A program made the translations under genes and the position numbers. DNA of 6,153 nucleotides from Candidatus Atribacteria bacterium 4572_76. Its GTDB lineage: Bacteria; Atribacterota; Phoenicimicrobiia; Phoenicimicrobiales; Phoenicimicrobiaceae. Position 1 is the first letter of the stretch. The number at the start of each line of letters is the position of its first letter. Below are positions 1-6,153 of the stretch, in pieces. The stretch is taken from positions 1 to 6,153 of the forward strand of contig NBMG01000063.1 of the NCBI GenBank assembly GCA_002084865.1, given 5' to 3'. The notes under the pieces were generated by a model. That model worked only from the letters and a program-made list of their open reading frames with translations. It was not told where the DNA came from and did no database searches.

Positions 1-3000
1 AGTGCTATGACGGTAGATTTGCAAAAGTATAAAACTTATCAGAGGATCGATTTTTCCAATACAGTGAAAAGAAATTCAGCTTCGGTGTTTCCCCGAATTG
101 GAGATAATTATTATACTAAACTAAAAAGAGATTCTGTTTACTTTACTCTCAGCGGTATCTCCAGTAGATATAAAGATGGAGCTGAAATAGATTCGTCTAT
201 GCAGTATGTCGTAATTTATGAAAAATTGTTTGAGGAGGATTATAAACAAACTGTAATTATGAAGCTGGCTGATTATAAAGAGCAGCGGCTTAAATATGAA
301 AATAAAAATCTCTGGTATCAGCAGGTAGCTACAGTGTCTGATAAGGAGAGTTCCACTTCCTCTAATGGAGAAATTCAGATAAATATCCCGGTGAAGATTA
401 AATCCCGGACTTTTAACAGGATTTTTGGTGGAAATAGAATAGGTCTTAGAGTAAGAGGGGATCTTTCTTTTTCTCTTATTGGCAGTAAATCGGCAACTTC
501 CGGATATAGTTTGTCCGGTGATGAGAGTGGTAGTTTTGATTTTAAGATGGATCAAACTCAAAATATCTCTATTCGAGGTAAGGTCGGTAGTAAAGTAGAT
601 GTTGATATTAATCAGAATACGGAAAGTATGGATTTTGAAAATACACTTAAAATTACTTATACCGGAGATTCTGATGAGATAGTGCAGAAGTTGGAAGCGG
701 GTAATATCGGGCTTAGTCTTCCCGGTACTAAATATGTTACTTTTAGTGGTAAAAATACCGGACTTTTTGGTATTAAAACAGATCTTAAAATAGGTAATCT
801 TACTTCTACTATAATAGCTTCTTTGGAAAAGGGTAAAAAGAAAAAATTGGAGCTTACGGGAGGAGTTCGAACTCAGACAAAAATTATCGAAGCGGATAAA
901 TATCAAAAGCTGAAGTATTTTTTTCTAGATGATAGTTACAGAGAGAACTATTCTTCGCCTAATAATTATGAGAAGCGTTTGAGTCATACTGTAATGGATG
1001 TTTCTCAAACTCCTGTTAAGAGTAATTCTTTTAATCTATATATTACTTCCAGAGCTAACGGTTCTGATCGGGAAAAAGCAAATATTTATGTGGATTGTCA
1101 AAATAGAGATCAGTTAGAGATTGATGGAATTCAGAATTTATATAAAGAAAATAACTGGGTAAGGTGGATCGATCCTGATGATTATGTTATAAATGACGGC
1201 CTTGGCTATATTTATTTAAAATCGGTTAATCTTCAGGCTGGTGAAGTGTTGGCTGCCCGTTATAATAAATATGATGTAGAGACGGGTAATGAAATAGAAA
1301 TCGGCGAAAGAGATGAAAACGGGTTGCTGCATTTGCAGATAATTGCGGAAAACGGACAGAATTATGATGATCCTTGGTCTGATAACGAGTGGAAAAATGT
1401 TTATTATCTTGGCGGTAGTGATGTTCGAAAAGATGGTTTTAAACTTACTATTTTTAAAGGTGACGATTCTGAGACTAAAACTCCTAAAAAGAAAACATAT
1501 TTGGAATGGTATCAGGTCGCTCAGGAGAATGAACAGGATGTAGATCTTGGTTTTTTAAATTCTGCTAACGGGGAATTCTTTTTCCCGGAACTTACCCCTT
1601 TCTGGCCGGATTTGAATTTGAATAGTAATTTAGACAGTATTCATCTTTATGATCAGGATTCTGCTATAGTAGCTCAGTTTGTTGATTCTTTGATCTATAA
1701 AGAGGATGATAAACGATCTGAATTTAAACTTCAAGTGGAATTTGCCAGTAAGTCAAGTACTTTTGATTTGGGGTTTAATGTTATTGAAGATTCAGAAGTT
1801 GTGCGAATGGGGGCTACCCAATTAGTGCGTGATATTGATTATATCATTGATTATAATACCGGTCAGCTTTCCATTATTAACGGTGATGCCATGACGGGCG
1901 ATTTGGAGATCCTTTATGAATCAGCTTCGATTTTTCAACTTGATCAAAAATTATTATTGGGGAATAGATGGCAATATCAGTTTACTAAGGATGCCTGGTT
2001 GGGAGCTACTATCCTTTACCTTTCGGAATCGACAAAAGAGGATAGAATTCATGTTGGCTATGAACCAAAAAAGAATTTTGTTTGGGATGTTAATGGAAAG
2101 GCCTCTTTTGAAGTCCCTTTTTTTACCAGGATAGTTGATAATATTCCTTTCATTAATACAGATGCTAAATCAAAAATTTCTTTGGAAGGGGAAATTGCTC
2201 AGATAATCCCCAATCCGAATCCTTTGGGAAAAGCTTTTGTTGATGATTTTGAGGGATCGAGAAGACAACGCTCACTGGGGATGATCTATTACGGTTGGCA
2301 TCCGGCTTCTTTACCTGATGATTATGAAACGGAGGGTAGTTACTCATATAAGCCGGAAGTAATTAGTGATAATATCGATCCTAAAATACTTCCCTATTTT
2401 TTGAAATCTCATGCCTGTGAAGGTCGTTTGAATTTTTTCTGGTATAATCCTCAGAGTGATGAGCAGAGAGAAAAAAGGGAAATTTACAGAGAGGGGATGG
2501 AAGGTGATGAAGGTACTCAAAAGATAAATACCCTTAATTTTGAATTTGATCCCGCAGGAGAATCTCCTGCCTTGGCAGAACAGGTAAATATTGGTGATCG
2601 CTGGAATGGTGTAATGCGTTATATTCCAACAATGTATCAGGATTTTAGTGAAATAAAATATATTGAGTTTCTGGTAGGAACAGATCAGAAAATTACTTTG
2701 AATTTTGATATTGGAGAACTCAGTGAGGATGCTATTCCCAATGGATTTATTGATACTGAAGATATTAATGGAGATGGTAAGCTCAATGATTTAGACGGTG
2801 AAGATATTGGTCTCGATGGTATGGGGAAAAGAGATAATAATGATTTTTATACCATTGCGGCAGATCCAGACAGCGCTAGAGAAGCCCGTTTTTATGAATT
2901 TAGATCTTATGATGATCATCCAATGAACGGAGACAGACCAAAGCCGGATAGCGATATTCAATATGAAGAATACAATAAAACTCAAGGTAATGGAAGACTG

Positions 3001-4848
3001 GATACTGAAGATCTTGACTTAGGTGGTAATCTTGATTTAACTGTAAAAGGTTATCGATATAGTCTTGAATTGAATAATAATATCAGTGATCTTAATGAAG
3101 GAGATGGTTATCTGGTGAGTAAGGATACTTATGAAGGACAGTTTGCGCTTTACAGAATACCGCTGGATGATATTAGAAGGAAAATAATCGGTAGCGATGA
3201 ACCGGATATGGAAAAAATAAAATATGTTAAGCTCTGGTTTAACGGAGCTTCGAGTAAAACTAAGGTTGAATTTGTTTCTCTTGATTTTGTGGGTAATGAA
3301 TGGAAAGCTGAGGGAGATAATAAAGGCAAAATAGATGCTGCCACTATTAATAGCATTGATAATAATAATTATACGCCTCCTTTTAAGGTTGAAGAAGATA
3401 GTGATGGCAATGAGGTTAAAGAGCAGTCTATTTGTTTAAAACTTAATCTTGATCAGGATTATGGAGTTAACGATAAAGAGGCTTTTGTTGTTAAAGAGTT
3501 GTATAAAGGGGAAAATTACATTGAATATCAAAAAATAAAAATGTATGTTCATGGCGGAGATGGACTTATTCCTTGGCCGGAGGAGAGGGATATTTATTTC
3601 GTCTATAGATTTGGTAAAGATTCGGTAAATTATTATGAATACAGATCAAAATTAAAGAATGGTTGGGCAGGTAATGAACTTGATGTTCAGCTTGACAGTC
3701 TTACTTATTTGAAAACTAAAAGAGCAGAAAAAGGGATTACTAATGTGGATTCCTTGTTTATGGTTCCTTATAATAATATGGAAATGTCCAGACTTATAGG
3801 GATTTATGGTAATCCTTCTTTAAGAGATATCAGATACCTTGCCGCCGGAGTTGTTGATTACGGAACAGAAGCTTTGGAAACCGAATTATGGCTCGATGAA
3901 TTGCGATTGACCGGGATTAGAAAAGAGAAAGGGATGGCTATGAGGGGGCAAATTAATTTTCAGTTTGCCGATTTTGCTACTCTCGATGCGGAAATAGAGA
4001 GAAAAGATGCTGAATTCCATAATGTTCATCAAAGAATGGGGAGTGGTACTAATGAGCTTAATTTTAATCTTAATTCTAAACTCGAATTAGGTATGTTTTT
4101 TCCTAAATCGTATGGAATTTCCCTCCCTTTAAGGTATACTCACATTAATAATTATTCATATTCCAAATATGAGGGTTCCACAGATATTTTGGTAGCTGAA
4201 AATGATATTCCCGATTCTGTTAAAATCGAAACAAAAAGTCATAGAGCTAGAATTTCTGTTAAGAAAAATTCTAAATCCAAGAATCCTTTTGTGAAACATA
4301 CTTTAGATAAACTCTCTTTTGGTGCCGATGCCTTCTTTTCTGAAGAAAAGAATAGCACTTATATAAAAAAAGAGACGGAAACATACAGTTATAATGCTAG
4401 TTATAATTTATCTTTTCCTAAAGAATGGGTAACTTTTTCTCCATTTAAATGGACAGAAAATATCTGGGGTTTGAAAAAAATTAAGAATGAAAAAATTTCT
4501 TTGATACCGTCTTCTTATTCTACTTCTATTGCTACGAGTCAATCTTTGACAGAATCCAGATCCCGAAAAGATGCTTTCAGGACGAATAATATTTTTACCG
4601 TGACCAGGACTCTATCTACCAGCTTTAATCCCATTTCGATACTAAAGACGAATTATTCTTTAAATCTTAATTCTGATATGTATAAAAAGAAAATTTCTAT
4701 TGTTGATGATGAAACCGGAAATTCTACAAGAGGAGTAGCGGTCGATTATCATAAATATGACTATAAATCATTCTTAGAAGGTAAATTTGGAGAATTATCC
4801 AGTTGGAGTAGTAATTACATCTTACAGCTGGAATTCTACTTTGGTTGA
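1..4848 (+). CDS. sprA: SprA/Sov-family T9SS outer-membrane translocon, N-terminal and central part (5' partial, ends at a frameshift)
   Basis: SprA is the giant outer-membrane barrel through which type IX secretion cargo crosses; in known systems it works with PorV and a periplasmic plug. Family-like blocks appear in order, numbered from the ATG at 7: RIFGGNRIG (138-146), DFENTLK...YTG..DEI..KLEAGN (209-233), GG.RTQ..I.ADKYQ (285-300), NLQAGEVLAARY (408-419), DLGFLN (513-518), DYNTGQLSI (615-623), WLGATILYL (664-672), AFVDDFEGS (743-751), YGWHPASLP (762-770), FFWYNP (810-815), DIGELSED (901-908), LYRIPLDD (1048-1055), VKLWFNGAS (1074-1082), NYIEYQKIKMYVHG (1170-1183), GNPSL (1268-1272), LWLDELRLTG (1294-1303), FFPKSYG (1364-1370) and LIPSS (1499-1503). 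Position 7 is not the likely start: the frame is already open at base 1, the residues after the ATG are hydrophilic with no signal peptide, and family members carry extra sequence before RIFGGN. The frame ends at TGA 4846-4848, but the C-terminal barrel continues in frame 2, so this is not the natural end. The family assignment is strong; the role is inferred from the family. Confidence 0.93.
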   Translation, partial: SAMTVDLQKYKTYQRIDFSNTVKRNSASVFPRIGDNYYTKLKRDSVYFTLSGISSRYKDGAEIDSSMQYVVIYEKLFEEDYKQTVIMKLADYKEQRLKYENKNLWYQQVATVSDKESSTSSNGEIQINIPVKIKSRTFNRIFGGNRIGLRVRGDLSFSLIGSKSATSGYSLSGDESGSFDFKMDQTQNISIRGKVGSKVDVDINQNTESMDFENTLKITYTGDSDEIVQKLEAGNIGLSLPGTKYVTFSGKNTGLFGIKTDLKIGNLTSTIIASLEKGKKKKLELTGGVRTQTKIIEADKYQKLKYFFLDDSYRENYSSPNNYEKRLSHTVMDVSQTPVKSNSFNLYITSRANGSDREKANIYVDCQNRDQLEIDGIQNLYKENNWVRWIDPDDYVINDGLGYIYLKSVNLQAGEVLAARYNKYDVETGNEIEIGERDENGLLHLQIIAENGQNYDDPWSDNEWKNVYYLGGSDVRKDGFKLTIFKGDDSETKTPKKKTYLEWYQVAQENEQDVDLGFLNSANGEFFFPELTPFWPDLNLNSNLDSIHLYDQDSAIVAQFVDSLIYKEDDKRSEFKLQVEFASKSSTFDLGFNVIEDSEVVRMGATQLVRDIDYIIDYNTGQLSIINGDAMTGDLEILYESASIFQLDQKLLLGNRWQYQFTKDAWLGATILYLSESTKEDRIHVGYEPKKNFVWDVNGKASFEVPFFTRIVDNIPFINTDAKSKISLEGEIAQIIPNPNPLGKAFVDDFEGSRRQRSLGMIYYGWHPASLPDDYETEGSYSYKPEVISDNIDPKILPYFLKSHACEGRLNFFWYNPQSDEQREKREIYREGMEGDEGTQKINTLNFEFDPAGESPALAEQVNIGDRWNGVMRYIPTMYQDFSEIKYIEFLVGTDQKITLNFDIGELSEDAIPNGFIDTEDINGDGKLNDLDGEDIGLDGMGKRDNNDFYTIAADPDSAREARFYEFRSYDDHPMNGDRPKPDSDIQYEEYNKTQGNGRLDTEDLDLGGNLDLTVKGYRYSLELNNNISDLNEGDGYLVSKDTYEGQFALYRIPLDDIRRKIIGSDEPDMEKIKYVKLWFNGASSKTKVEFVSLDFVGNEWKAEGDNKGKIDAATINSIDNNNYTPPFKVEEDSDGNEVKEQSICLKLNLDQDYGVNDKEAFVVKELYKGENYIEYQKIKMYVHGGDGLIPWPEERDIYFVYRFGKDSVNYYEYRSKLKNGWAGNELDVQLDSLTYLKTKRAEKGITNVDSLFMVPYNNMEMSRLIGIYGNPSLRDIRYLAAGVVDYGTEALETELWLDELRLTGIRKEKGMAMRGQINFQFADFATLDAEIERKDAEFHNVHQRMGSGTNELNFNLNSKLELGMFFPKSYGISLPLRYTHINNYSYSKYEGSTDILVAENDIPDSVKIETKSHRARISVKKNSKSKNPFVKHTLDKLSFGADAFFSEEKNSTYIKKETETYSYNASYNLSFPKEWVTFSPFKWTENIWGLKKIKNEKISLIPSSYSTSIATSQSLTESRSRKDAFRTNNIFTVTRTLSTSFNPISILKTNYSLNLNSDMYKKKISIVDDETGNSTRGVAVDYHKYDYKSFLEGKFGELSSWSSNYILQLEFYFG
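2752..2820 (+). other. Dockerin/EF-hand-like acidic loop within SprA
   Basis: Residues 916-938 read DTED, then DINGDGKLNDLD, then a GLDG tail. The 12-residue stretch D919-I-N921-G-D923-G-K-L-N927-D-L-D930 fits the DxNxDGxxNxxD calcium-loop pattern of dockerin repeats and is close to EF-hand loops. It sits directly after the DIGELSED block, where family members as I recall them have a variable acidic loop ending in a GLDG-like element. Calcium binding is an inference from the spacing of D/N/G residues; a single loop without recognisable flanking helices may not bind tightly. Confidence 0.6.
2752..3012 (+). repeat. Two DTED acidic repeats with a 12-bp exact match (2752-2763 and 3001-3012)
   Basis: The 12-mer GATACTGAAGAT occurs at 2752-2763 and at 3001-3012, in the same reading frame and 249 bp apart. 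The protein context is similar on both sides: NGFIDTEDINGDG in the first copy and NGRLDTEDLDLGG in the second. The region between them is rich in D, N and G (for example GKRDNND). This looks like either an internally duplicated acidic loop or convergent low-complexity sequence; the match is short, so duplication is only tentative. It is coding sequence, not a mobile or regulatory repeat. Confidence 0.5.
4805..4848 (+). other. Frameshift zone that splits sprA
   Basis: Family-like sequence runs in frame 1 up to about SSWSSNY (4801-4818) and resumes in frame 2 at SYSWN (4820-4834). Frame 2 is closed upstream by a TAG at 4775-4777, and frame 1 is closed by TGA at 4846-4848 and again by TAA at 4870-4872, so the switch must lie between 4778 and 4848. 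Joining the frames needs one base removed or two added. One extra base within about 4813-4819 would give SSN-TSYSWN or a close variant, a normal-looking barrel strand. There is no long homopolymer here, only short AA and TT doublets and an AGTAGTA run at 4807-4813. The frame change is clear; its exact position and cause are not. Confidence 0.85.
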
Positions 4849-6153
4849 AAAAGGAACAAGAAAAGTAGCTAATAAGATGAATACTTCTGTTAATATTACT
4901 GTTAAAACAAGAGAAGTGCTTACTTCTTTTGGTAAAGGATATGATTTCTTGGCCGAATTATTTAAAGATGATGATAAAGATAAAATTGAGGATAAAGAAG
5001 GAGAAGTAAAAAAGAAAGGATCGAATTTAAAAGATAGATTTAAAGGTGGAAATGATAAAACGAGAGACGGATTTTTGTCAAAAGGTAATTCTAGAAATAA
5101 AGGGAGTATTTCTTTATTTTCCTTTTTTAAAAAGAATTTAAAAGATTTTAAGTTTGGATTGGGTCGTTCCAGGACTAATAGTACCAGTAATATTGAAAAT
5201 AGTTTTGATCAGGCAGATTGGCGATATATGTTCGCTCTGGAAAATGAGCCGCAAAATTATGGAGACGAAAAAAATCTGACTTATAGCTGGAATGGTGCAT
5301 GGGAGATCAGTGGAAGAACAGCATTAACAGTATCTAAAAATCTTTCATTAGGAAATATCAGTTATAATTATAAAAGATCTTATTCTAATTCTTCATTAGA
5401 TTTGTTCGGTGGAGAGGATTTCATGACTCAATTCTTATGGCCGTGGGGTGATGGACATCAGGATACCTGGGCTTTTGATGATTATTCTTTTAATTTACCG
5501 GATTATAATGTTACTATCTCGGGAATTGAAAAAATGATGAAAAGCAAATTCATCACTTCGATTTCGCTTAATCATGCGAAGTCTGGTTCTAAATCTGTTG
5601 GTTGGGGATATCCTATTGGAGATGTTCCAGCTATGAACTATATGGGGATTCCGGATATGGATCTAGGAGACAGTAAGCTTGAGATAAATAGAAAATCATA
5701 TTCAATGTCTTTTTCTCCTTTACTTGGTATTAAAATTAATTTTAAGAGAGGGATTAATCTTAATGCTTCTTATAATTATAGTTTTACTTTAAATGAAAAT
5801 TACAATAATAATGATAAAAAGATCGGTTCTGGTACTAAGAAGTACAGTAAAGGGTTTACTGTATCTGGTGGTTATGTTCAATCGGGAGGTTTTAAGACTC
5901 CTTTTAATTTTTGGCCGTTTGATGGGAAGAGGATAAAAAATACAATTAGATACAATCTTAGTATAAATTATAATTTCACAGAAGATTATAAAGCTGAAAA
6001 AGAAGGTGATGCAAATTCCATCATGATTTATCCAAGACGGGGAAAAGGAACTGAAATTAATTCATTTACATTTTCTCCTACTATAACATATGAATTTTCT
6101 AAAAAATTAAACGGTTCTTTTACTTATTCTTATAATTATAATAAGTCTTCCGA
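4820..6153 (+). CDS. sprA: SprA/Sov C-terminal beta-barrel segment, in frame 2 after a frameshift (3' partial)
   Basis: Frame 2 has no stop from 4778 to the window edge, and its translation reads as the rest of the SprA barrel. It begins near SYSWNSTLVEKG, which resembles the Y.W strand end found at this point in the family. Further landmarks are YNVTISGIEKM...FITSISLNHAKSGSKSVG (about 5504-5602), which matches the family's N.. V..SGLEK.....F.S..L.H.Y.S.YSVG block; FSPLLGIKINF (about 5711-5743); GFTVSGGYV (about 5852-5878); and FTFSPTITYEFSKK (about 6065-6106). The last resembles the final strands of the family, so only a few tens of residues are probably missing past 6153. Alternating polar and aromatic residues (for example YSYNYN) fit outer-membrane strands. 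No convincing independent start exists: the first ATG (4877) lies within conserved barrel sequence and has no clear ribosome binding site, and there is no signal peptide. On its own this piece could not be exported or form the channel. The left boundary is approximate because it depends on where the frame change occurred. Confidence 0.87.
4964..5101 (+). other. Highly charged, low-complexity loop inserted in the SprA barrel
   Basis: In frame 2, this 46-codon stretch encodes 26 charged residues (12 K, 3 R, 8 D, 3 E), starting KDDDKDK and including EVKKKG and KDRFKGG. It follows a strand-like segment (SVNITVKTREVLTSF) and precedes further barrel sequence (FGLGRSRT). The composition suggests a flexible exposed loop or turn between barrel strands rather than a membrane strand. 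It keeps an open frame of 46 codons in A-rich DNA, which supports real translation of frame 2. Which side of the membrane it faces cannot be told from sequence alone. Confidence 0.6.

Noticed and set aside
7..9. ATG at 7 as the true start of sprA
   Set aside because: The frame is open to the window edge, there is no signal peptide after this ATG, and the family has more sequence N-terminal to RIFGGN.
121..906. 261-codon open frame on the minus strand
   Set aside because: It lies antisense to the conserved RIFGGN-EAGN region of sprA; its translation is a low-complexity I/F/S/T mix with no recognisable domain, as expected from the complement of A+T-rich, purine-rich coding DNA.
1343..1543. 66-codon plus-strand frame inside sprA
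   Set aside because: It is out of frame with clearly conserved SprA sequence, has no ribosome binding site and no recognisable product.
1916..2134. 72-codon plus-strand frame inside sprA
   Set aside because: It overlaps the conserved DYNTGQLSI-WLGATILYL region in another frame and shows no domain of its own.
2165..3356. Three short minus-strand frames (2165-2347, 2791-2985, 3150-3356)
   Set aside because: All are antisense to conserved SprA blocks such as AFVDDFEGS and LYRIPL, and look like chance open frames.
4846..4848. TGA read as a sense codon (recoded stop, such as Trp, Gly or selenocysteine)
   Set aside because: Reading through does not help: frame 1 meets TAA at 4870-4872 and the SprA-like sequence is in frame 2, so a frame change is needed, not stop suppression.
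4877..6153. Separate downstream gene starting at ATG 4877
   Set aside because: Its sequence is the continuation of the SprA barrel, it has no signal peptide or convincing ribosome binding site, and homology-like sequence extends upstream of this ATG.

Overview
The window is filled by one giant gene on the + strand, a homologue of SprA (called Sov in Porphyromonas gingivalis). SprA is the very large outer-membrane beta-barrel that forms the protein-conducting channel of the type IX secretion system (T9SS). Identification rests on a long ordered run of family-typical blocks read by eye, including RIFGGN, DFEN..K..YTG.SDEI..K.EAGN, AFVDDFEGS, LYRIPL, LWLDELRLTG and LIPSS. No database search was run.

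Layout: bases 1-4848 are open in frame 1 and encode the N-terminal and central part. The true start and signal peptide lie upstream of the window. At about 4805-4848 the reading frame breaks. Frame 1 ends at a TGA (4846-4848), while recognisable SprA C-terminal barrel sequence continues without a stop in frame 2 from about 4820 to the end of the window. Together the two pieces cover nearly the whole protein; probably 100-200 residues are missing at the N terminus and only a few tens at the C terminus. The break is therefore either a real frameshift that cuts the gene in two or an error in the sequence. Programmed frameshifting is possible in principle, but no convincing signal is visible.

Organism: the DNA is A+T-rich (about two thirds by eye), with A/T-ending codons and a purine-rich coding strand. 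SprA points to the Bacteroidota or a related phylum of the FCB group. The acidic, dockerin/EF-hand-like loop after the DIGELSED block and the DTED repeats look unlike my recollection of classical Flavobacteria/Bacteroidia SprA. They suggest a deeper FCB lineage (Cloacimonadota, Marinimicrobia or a similar candidate phylum), but this is a weak inference.

No RNA gene, mobile element, CRISPR array, promoter or terminator is supported. There is no intergenic DNA. The minus-strand open frames and the short overlapping plus-strand frames are shadows of sprA.
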